Source: Actinoallomurus soli
GTDB lineage: Bacteria; Actinomycetota; Actinomycetes; Streptosporangiales; Streptosporangiaceae
Direction of reading: 5' to 3'
DNA length: 64,000 nt
Assembly: GCF_024055715.1 (NCBI RefSeq)
Contig: NZ_JAMXMV010000004.1
Span: 186,001-250,000, forward strand
Below, piece after piece: positions 32,954 through 41,592 of this stretch. Each line of letters starts with the position of its first letter. Position 1 is the first letter of the stretch. The notes under the pieces were generated by a model. The model saw only the letters and a program-made list of their open reading frames with translations. It was not told the DNA's origin and did no database searches. A program made the position numbers and the translations under genes.

Positions 32954-34929
32954 CCTCGATCATCGGAGTCGGCGCCCCGGCGCGGCCGGCCGAGGCGGCG
33001 GCAGCCGCCGAGACACTCGGGCCGGGCGGGCCGACGGAGGCGACGCACGGCGCCGGGCCGGCCGATGCGAGGCGCGATGGCAGGCCGACGGAGGCGAGGC
33101 GCGCGGACGGCCTGGCGAAGGCGAGGCGCGCCGACGGCCCGGCGGAAGCGAGGGCCGCCGACGGTCCGGCGGAGGCGGCGCGCGGCGGCGGGCCGGTGCT
33201 GCGGCTGCTCGCCGCCGCCCGCCCGGCGGGCGGACGGCTGGCACTCGCCGCGCTGTGCGGCGCGCTGGCACTGGGCAGCGGCGTCGGGCTGATGGCGACG
33301 TCCGCCTGGCTGATCTCGCGGGCCGCGCAGCACCCACCGGTGCTGGTGCTGATGGTCGCGATCGTGGCGGTGCGGGCGTTCGGGATCGGGCGCGGCGTCT
33401 TCCGCTACGCCGAACGGCTGATCGGGCACGACGCGACGTTCCGGATCCTCGCCGACCTGCGGGCCCGGGTGTACGAGCGGCTGGAGCGGCTCGTGCCGGC
33501 CGGGCTGCCGGACGCGCGCGGCGGCGACCTGCTGGGCCGGCTCGTCGCCGACGTCGACGCCGTTCAGGACCTCTACCTGCGGGTGCTGCTGCCCGCCGCG
33601 GCGGCCGTCCTCGTCGGCGGGGCGTCGGTGGGCCTGGCGTGGAGCCTGCTGCCGTCCGCGGGCGTCCTCCTGCTGGCCGGGCTGCTGCTGGCGGGCGTCG
33701 TCGCCCCGTGGCTGTCGGCCACCGCGTCCCGGCGGGCGGAGCACCGCACGGCCGATCTGCGCGGCGAGCTGACCGCGCACGTGGTCGACGTGCTCCAGGG
33801 GGCGCCGGAGCTCGTGGCGTACGGCGCCGCCGCCGACCGGCTCGCCACGGCCGCGCGCCTGGACGACGGGCTCACCCGCGCGTCCGCCCGGTCCTCCGCG
33901 ACGGCGGGGGCCGGGGCGGCCGTGACCGCGCTGGCCGGCGGGCTCGCCGTCTGGGGCGCCCTCGTCGTCGGCATCCCGGCCGTGCGGTCCGGGCGCCTCG
34001 ACGGGACGCTGCTCGCCGTGATCACTCTGCTCCCCCTGGCGGCGTTCGAGGTGGTGGCGGGCCTGCCGCTCGCGGCGCAGCAGCTGCAGCGGGTCCGCCG
34101 GTCGGCCGCCCGCGTCTTCGCCGTCCTCGACCGCGAGGAGCCGGTGCGCGACCCCGCCGTGCCGGTCGCGCTCCCCGAGCCGCCGTACACGTTGCGGGTC
34201 TCGGACGTGCGCGCCCGGTGGACGCCCGGCGGCCCGTACGCCCTCGACGGCGTCTCCCTGGACCTGCCGCCGGGCCGGCGGTGCGCCGTGGTCGGGCCGA
34301 GCGGGTCGGGCAAGACCACGCTGACCGCCGTGCTGCTGCGGTTCCTCGCGTACGAGTCGGGTCTGGTCACGCTGAACGGTGTTGACCTGAGCGAGTTCGC
34401 CGGTGACGACGTGCGCCGCGTCGTCGGGCTGTGCGGCCAGGACGCGCACCTGTTCGACACGACGATCGGGGAGAACATCCGGCTCGCCCGGCGGTCCGCC
34501 ACCGACGAGGAGATCCGGGACGTGCTGCGCCGGGCGCGGCTCCTGGACTGGGTGGAGACGCTGCCGCGCGGGCTGGACACCCGCGTTGGTGAGGAGGGCG
34601 CCCAGGTCTCCGGCGGCCAGCGGCAGCGCATCGCGCTGGCCCGCGCGCTGCTGGCCGACTTCCCCGTGCTGCTGCTCGACGAGCCCGCCGAGCACCTGGA
34701 CGTCGCGACCGCCGACGAGCTCACCGCCGACCTGCTCGCGGCCACCGAGGGCCGCACCACCCTGCTCGTCACGCACCGCCTGGCCGGGCTGGACGCCGTC
34801 GACGAGATCGTGGTGCTCGACGCCGGCCGGGTGGTGCAGCGCGGCGGTCACGCGGACCTGCTGGCCCGGCCGGGGCCATACCGCGCGATGTGGGCTCACG
34901 AGCGCCGGCACGACGACGCGCCGTGCTGA
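32950..34929 (+). CDS. cydC: Thiol reductant ABC exporter subunit CydC, with repeat-rich N-terminal extension
   Basis: 659 residues. After an unusual leader of about 80 residues comes a standard CydC: membrane helices beginning LRLLAAARPAGGRLALAALC, the GVGLMATSAWLISRAAQHPP helix, and an ATPase with Walker A GPSGSGKTT, GLCGQDAHLFDTTIGENIRL, signature VSGGQRQRIALARALL, Walker B VLLLDEPAEHLD and VTHRLAGLDAVDE. It pairs with CydD. The leader is Ala/Gly/Arg/Asp-rich and made of four imperfect 9-10 residue units (GRPTEARRAD, GLAKARRAD, GPAEARAAD, GPAEAARGG). Other CydC proteins begin near the first helix, so this extension is a local addition. The start overlaps the cydD stop (ATGA). Confidence 0.93.
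   Translation: MTSIIGVGAPARPAEAAAAAETLGPGGPTEATHGAGPADARRDGRPTEARRADGLAKARRADGPAEARAADGPAEAARGGGPVLRLLAAARPAGGRLALAALCGALALGSGVGLMATSAWLISRAAQHPPVLVLMVAIVAVRAFGIGRGVFRYAERLIGHDATFRILADLRARVYERLERLVPAGLPDARGGDLLGRLVADVDAVQDLYLRVLLPAAAAVLVGGASVGLAWSLLPSAGVLLLAGLLLAGVVAPWLSATASRRAEHRTADLRGELTAHVVDVLQGAPELVAYGAAADRLATAARLDDGLTRASARSSATAGAGAAVTALAGGLAVWGALVVGIPAVRSGRLDGTLLAVITLLPLAAFEVVAGLPLAAQQLQRVRRSAARVFAVLDREEPVRDPAVPVALPEPPYTLRVSDVRARWTPGGPYALDGVSLDLPPGRRCAVVGPSGSGKTTLTAVLLRFLAYESGLVTLNGVDLSEFAGDDVRRVVGLCGQDAHLFDTTIGENIRLARRSATDEEIRDVLRRARLLDWVETLPRGLDTRVGEEGAQVSGGQRQRIALARALLADFPVLLLDEPAEHLDVATADELTADLLAATEGRTTLLVTHRLAGLDAVDEIVVLDAGRVVQRGGHADLLARPGPYRAMWAHERRHDDAPC
33079..33189 (+). repeat. 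27-bp coding tandem repeat in cydC
   Basis: One 30-base and three 27-base imperfect units (33079-33108, 33109-33135, 33136-33162, 33163-33189) encode the GPAEARRAD-like units of the CydC leader. All unit lengths are multiples of three, so copy-number change would keep the reading frame. Confidence 0.65.
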
Positions 34930-34941
34930 CCGGCCGCGCGC

Positions 34942-35055
34942 CAGCGCCGGACGCGCGCGGCGTCAGCGCCGGACGCGCGCGGCGCCAGGGCCGGGCGCCC
35001 GACGAGCCACGCGTCGGGGCCGGGCGCCTGGCGTACACGGCGTCGGGGCCGGGCG
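34942..35055. repeat. GC-only direct repeats downstream of cydC
   Basis: The 21 bases at 34942-34962 recur exactly at 34964-34984. A second 16-base unit, GCGTCGGGGCCGGGCG, occurs at 35011-35026 and again at 35040-35055. No gene is present between the convergent cydC and GNAT genes, and these repeats fill the gap, perhaps acting as a strong pause or terminator. Confidence 0.55.
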
Positions 35056-35071
35056 GCTGACGCGCGCGGCG

Positions 35072-35533
35072 TCAGACGCGGTCGGGTTCGGGGAGCAGGT
35101 CCTTGCGCATGTGGACGGCGTTCCGGCCGTCGATGCCCTCCCGGCCCGTCTCCCCATAGCCGAGGGACTCGTACAGGCCGATGTTGGAGGTCATCTTCTC
35201 GTTGGTGTACAACCGCACCGCGGGCAGCCCGAGCGACCGGGCGCGGAACTCGGCGAAGGCCAGGAGCCGGTGCCCCAGCCCCCGGCCCTGGCGGTCGGGG
35301 CGGACGGCGACGTTCTCCACGAGCAGCGTCTCCGCCTCCGGAACGAGGACGATCAACGCGTCGACCTCCTCGTACTCGAGGACGTACACGTACCCGCGAG
35401 AGATCAGCTCCGCGTAATCGGCGACGAGTGGCAGGGGTTCCACGCCGATCACCGGGATCCACGGGTCGTACGCCGCCTTGACGATCGCCTCTACCGCGTC
35501 CTGGTCGACGGCTTCGGCCAGCCTGATGCCCAT
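35072..35533 (-). CDS. GNAT-family N-acetyltransferase
   Basis: 153 residues, one soluble Gcn5-related acetyltransferase domain. The start is MGIRLAEAVDQDAVEAIVKA. The acetyl-CoA binding motif A is LLVENVAVRPDRQGRGLGHR (RxxGxG/A form QGRGLG), followed by LLAFAEFRARSLGLPAVRLY and the motif B region NEKMTSNIGLYESLGYGET. The substrate is unknown. It is a single gene convergent with the cyd operon and divergent from the DUF3885-like gene. Confidence 0.9.
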   Translation of the reverse strand: MGIRLAEAVDQDAVEAIVKAAYDPWIPVIGVEPLPLVADYAELISRGYVYVLEYEEVDALIVLVPEAETLLVENVAVRPDRQGRGLGHRLLAFAEFRARSLGLPAVRLYTNEKMTSNIGLYESLGYGETGREGIDGRNAVHMRKDLLPEPDRV

Positions 35534-35617
35534 GCCCTTCCCTAACCGTCAGATCGACGAGAATCATCCGAATCTACCCCACGTGACTCGGGTGATCGGA
35601 TCGCAGGAGGAGTGATC

Positions 35618-36187
35618 GTGACCAAGGACGAGGTGGAATCGCTCACCGCCACCTGGCGCACACGCTGGGGCGGCGCACCCATCGCGCATCAATTTCGCGG
35701 CCGGTATGCGGATCGCTGGGTCCGGTTCCACAGTCTCCCGCAGTCGAAGCGGTATGCCGAGACGGAGGACGAGTACGACATCATCCTCGAACGGCATCAC
35801 CGCGTGCTTGCGGCGCTCGGCGCGGACGACCGTCTCTACGTGATCGCCGGCTACTTCGAGAACACGCTCGGCCGAGGCGCCCCCGCGCCCGCTCATCGTG
35901 GCGCAGTCCCCTGGATGACGGTTCCGCCTAATGATTATTCGGGCTTCGTGATCCCGATGACGCTCTACGTCAGCGTGACCTCCCCTGCGCCGTCGAGCCT
36001 GGATCCGTTCCTGCGGGCCGTGGCCGATGACGAGATCGCTTACGCGATCATCGCCCCGCTCGACCTCAGGTGGCTGTACCACCCCTATGACGGCGGGGCC
36101 GACGTCATCGCTCCGACCACGGACGACCGGGACGGTCTCAAGGCTCGCCTCACGGACTGGCTCTCGGCTCACCCCCTGGGTCTGTAG
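35618..36187 (+). CDS. DUF3885-like protein
   Basis: 189 residues, soluble. It begins VTKDEVESLTATWRTRWGGA. The segment DRWVRFHSLPQSKRYAETED, EYDIILERHHRVLAALGADD, RLYVIAGYFEN resembles the conserved core of DUF3885 proteins, whose function is unknown. The second half has a strongly hydrophobic strand (GFVIPMTLYVSVTS) and a WLYHPYDGGADVI segment. GGAGGAG at 35606-35611 fits a GTG at 35618 better than the GTG at 35612, which is too close. It stands alone; about 226 bases without a gene follow. Confidence 0.6.
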   Translation: MTKDEVESLTATWRTRWGGAPIAHQFRGRYADRWVRFHSLPQSKRYAETEDEYDIILERHHRVLAALGADDRLYVIAGYFENTLGRGAPAPAHRGAVPWMTVPPNDYSGFVIPMTLYVSVTSPAPSSLDPFLRAVADDEIAYAIIAPLDLRWLYHPYDGGADVIAPTTDDRDGLKARLTDWLSAHPLGL

Positions 36188-36413
36188 ACGCCGGCGTCGC
36201 GGCGTTCAGCCGCCTCCCAGCTTCCCCACACCGGCGGGGACGGAGCTTTGCCGTCGGCATTGACGGAACAAAACGCGTGTTCGGCATGAAGCCCAGCCAC
36301 AGCGGCGGCGAAGTGACCACAGCGACGGTGAAGCAGGCATCACGGTGATCGGCCCACGATGCCCCCGGGGATGCCGGGAGGTGCACGGATGAACCCCCAG
36401 CGACTTCGGCCGC

Positions 36414-36860
36414 TCACACCGCCATCGCCAGTTCGGCCGCGCGGCAGGCGAACACCAACTGCTGCGGGGTCGTGGCGAACAGGATCGGGTCGGGGGTGTT
36501 GAACCGGGCGATGGCGGTGTACTCACGCCGGTACCAGCACCACATCACCAACCACTGGCGGCACAGCCCCTGCAGTTCGGCGAGCTGAGCGGGGCTGGGG
36601 TCAGGGCGGGCGGCAGGGATGTCGGTGATCGACTCTCCGACCACCACGGCACGTACGGGTGTAGCTCGGAGCAGCCGGACAAGCCCTGCGAGGAGTGAAC
36701 GGATCATCCTGCGCTTCGAATCCGCTGTGCCTGGGCCGGCGTCCGCGTGACGTCCAGCGCCGCTCCGAGGTGCGCGGGTTCGCCGGCGCCTTCGAACATC
36801 GTCCATGGGACGGCGGACACTTCCGTGTGTTCGGTGGTACTCCGGCGCTCGGCTGGTCAC
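36414..36860 (-). CDS. Hypothetical protein coupled to RsbW-like gene
   Basis: 148 residues from a GTG that overlaps the stop of the upstream ATPase gene (GTGA), with GAGGTGAAGG just before it, good evidence for coupled translation. The first 50 residues are Arg-rich and unstructured. A second possible start is the ATG at 36707 (MIRSLLAGLVRLLRATPVRA), giving 97 residues. The C-terminal half (LAELQGLCRQWLVMWCWYRR, FATTPQQLVFACRAAELAMA) looks like two helices and may be the functional part. I do not recognise a family. It probably works with the ATPase. Confidence 0.45.
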   Translation of the reverse strand: MTSRAPEYHRTHGSVRRPMDDVRRRRRTRAPRSGAGRHADAGPGTADSKRRMIRSLLAGLVRLLRATPVRAVVVGESITDIPAARPDPSPAQLAELQGLCRQWLVMWCWYRREYTAIARFNTPDPILFATTPQQLVFACRAAELAMAV

Positions 36861-37240
36861 GCCTTCACCTCGGCCCAGGCCAAGCGGCCTTCGCTGGACA
36901 CTTCGTCGCCCATGACGTCGGCGAGCTGGGTCACGATGTGCAGACCACGGCCGAAGTCGGCGGCTTCATCCGCCGCCCAGACGTCCGAGGCTCCCCGTCG
37001 AGGGCCTTCATCCCGGACTTCGAGGCGAATCCTCTCGCCATCGGCGGTCAGCCGCAGGCGGATGTGCCCGCCCTCGGCCGCCGTCGAATGGCGGACGCAG
37101 TTCGTCGCGTACTCGCTGGCGATGATCTCCATGCGGTCACGAGCGTCCTCGGGGAAATCGCCGAGGACTTCACGCACCCAGTGCCGGACGCCGGGCACCA
37201 TCGACGGCGAACCTGCGACCTCCATCGCCCACTCACTCAC
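36857..37240 (-). CDS. RsbW-like anti-sigma/ATP-binding protein (HATPase_c_2)
   Basis: 127 residues. GHKL ATP-binding fold of the anti-sigma type: the N box is IIASEYATNCVRHSTAAEGG, G1 is VRDEGPRRGASDVW and G2 is ADFGRGLHIVTQLADVMGDE. Such small proteins bind sigma factors or anti-anti-sigma partners and may phosphorylate them. No partner sigma or STAS gene lies beside it. It is divergent from the GntR/UTRA regulator, with two palindromes between, and overlaps the next gene by four bases. The start is either the GTG at 37240 or the ATG at 37225. Confidence 0.8.
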   Translation of the reverse strand: MSEWAMEVAGSPSMVPGVRHWVREVLGDFPEDARDRMEIIASEYATNCVRHSTAAEGGHIRLRLTADGERIRLEVRDEGPRRGASDVWAADEAADFGRGLHIVTQLADVMGDEVSSEGRLAWAEVKA

Positions 37241-37272
37241 GGCTCACAACCATTCACCCTCGGTCATCAAAC

Positions 37273-37302
37273 CTGGAATCCAGGTTCCTGGCTGGATTCC
37301 AG
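37273..37302. promoter_or_regulatory. Paired 11-bp palindromes, GntR operator candidate
   Basis: CTGGAATCCAG at 37273-37283 and CTGGATTCCAG at 37292-37302 are each near-perfect palindromes and are exact reverse complements of each other, with centres 19 bases apart. They sit between the divergent RsbW-like and GntR genes and probably form the autoregulatory operator. Confidence 0.65.
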
Positions 37303-37368
37303 GATGTCAAGGGCTCCCCTACGATGGACCTTGATCGAAAGATGACTTTCGAGGGGGAGGCTGCCGGA

Positions 37369-38124
37369 GTGTCGGCTGAAAACCTGCTCTACCTACGGGT
37401 TGCGGACGATTTGCGCCGCCAGATCATCGACGGCGAACTGACCGCCGGATCACGGCTTCCCTCACGCGCCCAACTCGCCGAACAGTTCCACGTCAGCGAG
37501 AACGTCGTACGCCGAGCGATCGACGTCCTCATGGCCGAAGGGCTCATCGAGACCCGTACCGGTGCCCGGCCCACCGTCCGGCAACGTCCGCAGCTACGCC
37601 GGCTCACTCGCTCCTGGTACCGCGAGCAGCGCGAAGGATCGCCCTTCCGCGCCGACATCCAGGCCCAAGGCCACGAAGCGGACTGGACCTGCGAATCCAA
37701 GACCACGACCGCCTCGCCGACCATCGCCGAGCGGCTCCGCATCGCAGCCGACGCGCCGGTGATGCGCTCGGACTACGTGTTCACCTCCGACGGCGAGCCG
37801 GTCATGATGAGCACGTCCTACGAGCCGTTGGAATTGACACGCGGCACACCGGTGATGCTGCCCGAACGCGGCCCGTACGCCGGCCAGGGCGTCCGGGACC
37901 GCATGTCGGCTATCGGGCAGCACGTCGTGACAGCGACCGAAGTCGTAACGGCCCGCCCCGTCACGCAGAACGAGTCGGCTGCCATGGATGTCAGCGCGGG
38001 CACCATCGTGATGGTCATCCAGCGGACGTACTGGACCGATGAGCGACCGGTGGAGACAGCCGACATCGTTGTGCCCGTCGACCGCTATGAACTGCTGTAT
38101 GTCATCCCCGTCGAGGGCGACTGA
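37369..38124 (+). CDS. GntR-family regulator, HutC/UTRA subfamily
   Basis: 251 residues from a GTG with GGGGAGG seven bases upstream, which is better placed than the ATGs at 37324 and 37342. The winged helix is YLRVADDLRRQIIDGELTAG, SRLPSRAQLAEQFHVSENVV, RRAIDVLMAEGLIETRTGAR. A UTRA effector domain follows from about residue 100 (APVMRSDYVFTSDGEPVMMS, GTIVMVIQRTYWTDERPVET) and ends with DRYELLYVIP. UTRA proteins sense small ligands. It probably represses itself and the divergent RsbW-like/hypothetical pair through the CTGGAATCCAG sites. A hairpin follows the stop. Confidence 0.9.
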   Translation: MSAENLLYLRVADDLRRQIIDGELTAGSRLPSRAQLAEQFHVSENVVRRAIDVLMAEGLIETRTGARPTVRQRPQLRRLTRSWYREQREGSPFRADIQAQGHEADWTCESKTTTASPTIAERLRIAADAPVMRSDYVFTSDGEPVMMSTSYEPLELTRGTPVMLPERGPYAGQGVRDRMSAIGQHVVTATEVVTARPVTQNESAAMDVSAGTIVMVIQRTYWTDERPVETADIVVPVDRYELLYVIPVEGD

Positions 38125-38127
38125 GTC

Positions 38128-38158
38128 CCCTCGGACTTTGGAGGATCCTCACCGAGGG
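38128..38158 (+). terminator. Hairpin after GntR/UTRA gene
   Basis: CCCTCGG at 38128-38134 pairs with CCGAGGG at 38152-38158 around a 17-base loop, starting three bases after the GntR stop. It is a modest intrinsic-terminator-like structure without a T-run. Confidence 0.45.
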
Positions 38159-38352
38159 TGGCCCGTCGGGTTGGACGCTGTCCCCTCACAAGGAACAAAG
38201 TGGCTCCTGACGGGACACGCGCTGAAGACACACACCCACCCGGGCGCCCGGTTCGGCGCGAATGTCCACGTCCCCGGGTCGGCACCCCGTACACGACGAA
38301 TGCCGTTGCGGGCTGTCCCGGATCAGGATCCTCGCGTTCGGCCGTGGTTCGG

Positions 38353-40716
38353 TCAGACGGCCAGGTGCAGGCCGAGCAGCACGATGGCCGCGGCCCCCAC
38401 GGCCGTCACGGCGGCGGCGGCCGTCAGCAACGCGTACTCCTGGCAGACGAAACCGACCGCCTGCAGACGGGTCGTTCCGATGCGGCGGAGCAGGGCCACT
38501 TCGCGGCGTCGGCCGGAGATCGCCGTGGCCGCCGTGGCCACAGTGCCGATCAGTCCGTAGACGGCGGCGATGCCGATCATCACCAGCAGACCGACGCGGG
38601 TCTGGTCCGCCTGGCGGTCGGTGACGGTGGCCGCCCACCGAGAGGCGGCGACGACCGTGGCGTCCGGCGTGGTGAAGCCGCGGGCGTCCGGCGGGGTGAC
38701 CCGGTGGGGAGAGCGCACCACGGCCCGCACAGCGGCGGCGGCCATGGGGCCGGCGCGCAGGTAGATGCGGTCGGGTTGGGCGCGACCGGCGCGATGTGGG
38801 CCCAGGATGAGGCGCGGGCCGCCGGGTTCGGCGTCGAACACCGCGGTGACCCGCAGGGTCGCCGGAGTGCCGTCGGCCAGCCAGAGGTGGATGGTCTGCC
38901 CGACGTGCTCGTGCCAAGAGCGATCGAGCGCCACGGTCGCATCGTTCACGCCGCCCAGTGAGCCTTGGCGGACGTGCACTCCGAGCACGGCCGAGGAGTC
39001 GATGGCGATGGCGGGGAACGGCACGGGGGCCGGTGCCTCCAGGTGGAACGGTGTCAGGGCGGGTTCGCGGGTGAGCACGCTCGTGTCGGTGACGGTGGTC
39101 GCCGCCACGCCCGGCACGGCATGGACACGGGCGACCAGCGCGGGGGGCAGTCCGGAGGCGTCTGTCGGCAGAACGACGAGGTCGGCGGGTGCCGATTGGC
39201 GGTGCAGGCCGCGGTTCTCGACCGTCTGGGCGGTCCCGGTCGCGCCGAGGACGGCCAGGGCGAGCCCCAGAGTGATCATCAGCGGGACGACGGTGCTCGC
39301 AGCCTGGCGGGAGCCGGTGGTCACCCGTTCACGGGTCAACAGGCCGCCGGGGCCGGCGCCGCGGGTGAGCGGCCACGTGAGCATCCTGACCAGTGGCGGA
39401 AGCAGGGTGGGGGCCAGCAGCGCCGCGCCGCCGACGATCAGCAGCGCCAGTTCGACGTCGGTCTTGGCGTCCAGGGCGGTGCCGGGCATCAGGGCGGCGA
39501 CCGCGAGCAGCAGCACCGAGCCGCAGCCGAGCGCGGCCAGGCCCAGCAGTCGCCGCGGCAGACCTGATCCCCTGCGCTCGACCTCCGCCTCGCGCAGCGC
39601 CTCGGCCGGGCGGACGGTCGCGGCCCGCACGGACGCGGCCACCACGGCCAGCACCGCGACCAGGACACCGGCGGCGAACGCGAGCGTCAGCGGCGCGATG
39701 CACGCGGCGGTGCGCGGGACGGTGAACCAGGCCGGGGCCATGGCGTGCCGGGCCAGCCATCGGGCCAGCAGCGGCCCGCCGAACAGGCCGAGCGCGCACC
39801 CGGCGGTCGACCCGGCCAGCCCCACCAGCACCGCCTCGATGCCGACCGCCCGGACGACCTGCACCGGTGTGGCGCCGAGTGTCCGTAGCAGCGCCAGTTC
39901 GCGGCGGCGGCGCGCGACCGCCAGGCCGAACGCGCCGGCGGTGACGTACAGCGAGACGGAGGCCGACAGCAGCGCGGCGATGCCGAGGAAGGAGGTCAGG
40001 GACGTCAGGTCGGCGCGGTCGCGCAGTGCCCCGGGATCGGCCAGGGCCCGGTCGCGGCCCGTCAGGACCCGCACGCCGGGACTGTCGGCGGCGCGCCGGG
40101 CGGACGCCTGGTCGGTGGGCACCAGCGCATCGACGGACGGTGAGAGCCGGGCCGCCTCGGCGTCGGTGAAGAAGACGGCGTGCTCGACCTGGGCCGTGCC
40201 GGAGGGAGGCCGCGCGGTGCCCACGACGGTGTAGAGGCCGTCCCGGCCGGCGACGCGGACCGTCACCCGCTGCCCCGGCCGGGCACCGCCGGAGGTGACG
40301 ATCTCATCGGGACGGGTGGGGGCGCGACCGGAGGTCAACGTGTAGGGGGCGAAGGCCGCCGAGGACCAGCCGTGGCCGACCTGGTCGGCCGGGCCGCCGG
40401 GCAGCCGGGCGGGGAAGGTGCGGTCCAGCGCCGCGCCGGGGAAACGGGCGAGGACCGCGGCGGACAGGGCGGGCTGCTCGGCGAACGGCACGGCGGTCGG
40501 CGTTCCGTAGCGGTCCCGTAGCCGCAGGTTCGGATCGGCCTGGACGACGACGGGTGCGGCGGCGAAGCGCCGCGGCAGCCGGTGCGGATCGTCGGAGGCC
40601 GCTCCCAGCACCAGCGCCATCGTGGCGATCACCGCCACGCCGAGCGCGAGCGCGGCCAGCGGTCCGGCGAAGGAGGCCCAGCGGGTCCGCAGGCCCGCGG
40701 CTGCGACGCTCAGCAT
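38353..40716 (-). CDS. FtsX-like ABC exporter permease
   Basis: 787 residues with two FtsX repeats. The N-terminal signal-anchor helix is SFAGPLAALALGVAVIATMA. The first large extracytoplasmic domain (about 45-235) is followed by helices around 245-395, including AVARRRRELALLRTLGATPV, the FtsX-type cytoplasmic loop. A second helix and outer domain lie at about 475-690, and a second loop is ISGRRREVALLRRIGTTRLQ. After that only about two helices remain before LGLHLAV, so the last helix expected for the family seems absent. It works with the overlapping ATPase (MacB-like or antimicrobial-peptide exporter class). The divergent two-component system probably controls it. Confidence 0.88.
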   Translation of the reverse strand: MLSVAAAGLRTRWASFAGPLAALALGVAVIATMALVLGAASDDPHRLPRRFAAAPVVVQADPNLRLRDRYGTPTAVPFAEQPALSAAVLARFPGAALDRTFPARLPGGPADQVGHGWSSAAFAPYTLTSGRAPTRPDEIVTSGGARPGQRVTVRVAGRDGLYTVVGTARPPSGTAQVEHAVFFTDAEAARLSPSVDALVPTDQASARRAADSPGVRVLTGRDRALADPGALRDRADLTSLTSFLGIAALLSASVSLYVTAGAFGLAVARRRRELALLRTLGATPVQVVRAVGIEAVLVGLAGSTAGCALGLFGGPLLARWLARHAMAPAWFTVPRTAACIAPLTLAFAAGVLVAVLAVVAASVRAATVRPAEALREAEVERRGSGLPRRLLGLAALGCGSVLLLAVAALMPGTALDAKTDVELALLIVGGAALLAPTLLPPLVRMLTWPLTRGAGPGGLLTRERVTTGSRQAASTVVPLMITLGLALAVLGATGTAQTVENRGLHRQSAPADLVVLPTDASGLPPALVARVHAVPGVAATTVTDTSVLTREPALTPFHLEAPAPVPFPAIAIDSSAVLGVHVRQGSLGGVNDATVALDRSWHEHVGQTIHLWLADGTPATLRVTAVFDAEPGGPRLILGPHRAGRAQPDRIYLRAGPMAAAAVRAVVRSPHRVTPPDARGFTTPDATVVAASRWAATVTDRQADQTRVGLLVMIGIAAVYGLIGTVATAATAISGRRREVALLRRIGTTRLQAVGFVCQEYALLTAAAAVTAVGAAAIVLLGLHLAV

Positions 40717-41459
40717 GCCGTCGCCTCCCCGGCGGCCGCGGCCTCCAGGCCGGCCAGCCGCGCGGCGACGGTGGCCGCGTCGGGGCGCTCCAGGCTCCCG
40801 GCGAGGCGACCGTCGGCCAGGAAGATGACGCGGTCGGCATACGCGGCGGCGACCGCGTCATGGGTGACCATGACGATCGTCTGGCCGCGGTCGGTGACCA
40901 ATGTCCGCAGGATCCGCAGCACCGTGTGCGAGGCCGCGTTGTCCAGGGCCCCGGTCGGCTCGTCGGCGAACAGCACGCGCGGCGCGGTGACCAGGGCGCG
41001 GGCGATCGCGACGCGCTGCTGCTGCCCGCCCGAGAGCTCGGCGGGCCGGTGCCGCGCCCGGTCGTCGAGGCCGACGGCGCCCAGCGCGGCGCGCACGTCC
41101 CGGGCATCGGGGCGCTTCCCGGCCAGCCGAAGCGGCAGTCCGACGTTCTGCTCGGCCGTCAGCGCGGGCAGCAGATTGTAGGACTGGAAGATGAAGCCGA
41201 CGGTCTCGCGCCGTAGCCGGGTCAGCGCGGACTCGCGCAGCCGCGACAGGTCCCTGCCGGCCAGCGAGACCGCCCCCGACGTCGGCCGCTCCAGCCCGGC
41301 GGCGCATTGCAGCAGCGTCGACTTGCCCGACCCCGAGGCACCCATCACGGCGGTGAACGAACCTTCCGCCAACCCCAGGGAGATCTCGTCCAGGGCGGTC
41401 ACGGCGCCGGAGCCCGTCCCATGAATCTTGCTCACGGCGGTCAGCCGCACGATGTCCAT
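40710..41459 (-). CDS. ABC exporter ATPase (LolD/MacB-like)
   Basis: 249 residues starting MDIVRLTAVSKIHGTGSGAV. Walker A is GASGSGKST, Q-loop GFIFQSYNLLPALTAEQNVG, signature LSGGQQQRVAIARALV, Walker B VLFADEPTGALD and the switch His in TIVMVTHDAVAAAYAD, the typical MacB/LolD subfamily set. Its stop overlaps the start of the FtsX-like permease by seven bases, so they form one exporter. A short upstream extension to 41471 uses a non-ATG codon and is not preferred. The promoter faces the histidine-kinase gene across 133 bases. Confidence 0.95.
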   Translation of the reverse strand: MDIVRLTAVSKIHGTGSGAVTALDEISLGLAEGSFTAVMGASGSGKSTLLQCAAGLERPTSGAVSLAGRDLSRLRESALTRLRRETVGFIFQSYNLLPALTAEQNVGLPLRLAGKRPDARDVRAALGAVGLDDRARHRPAELSGGQQQRVAIARALVTAPRVLFADEPTGALDNAASHTVLRILRTLVTDRGQTIVMVTHDAVAAAYADRVIFLADGRLAGSLERPDAATVAARLAGLEAAAAGEATAC

Positions 41460-41592
41460 GGCTCCAGGCAACCGGTGCGGCCGGGGCCGAGTCGATCACC
41501 CGGGCCACCGTGTGCGGGGTATGCCTGGCCTTACCCCCGCCGTCACCCGCGCCTGATGGTCCGCCTCCGAGCACCGTCCCTATCCTGACGCG

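Noticed and set aside
31696-34911. A 1071-codon open frame on the minus strand opposite cydD/cydC
   Set aside because: The product is Arg/Ser/Pro low-complexity and lacks any domain, while both ABC transporter ATPases are complete on the plus strand.
34942-35055. GC-rich repeats after cydC as a coding extension
   Set aside because: The repeats lie after the cydC stop, and no frame across them joins a recognisable protein.
37273-38124. GntR/UTRA plus small genes as part of an integrative element (KorSA-like)
   Set aside because: No integrase, excisionase, Rep or tra gene and no attachment-site repeats were seen in the surrounding sequence.
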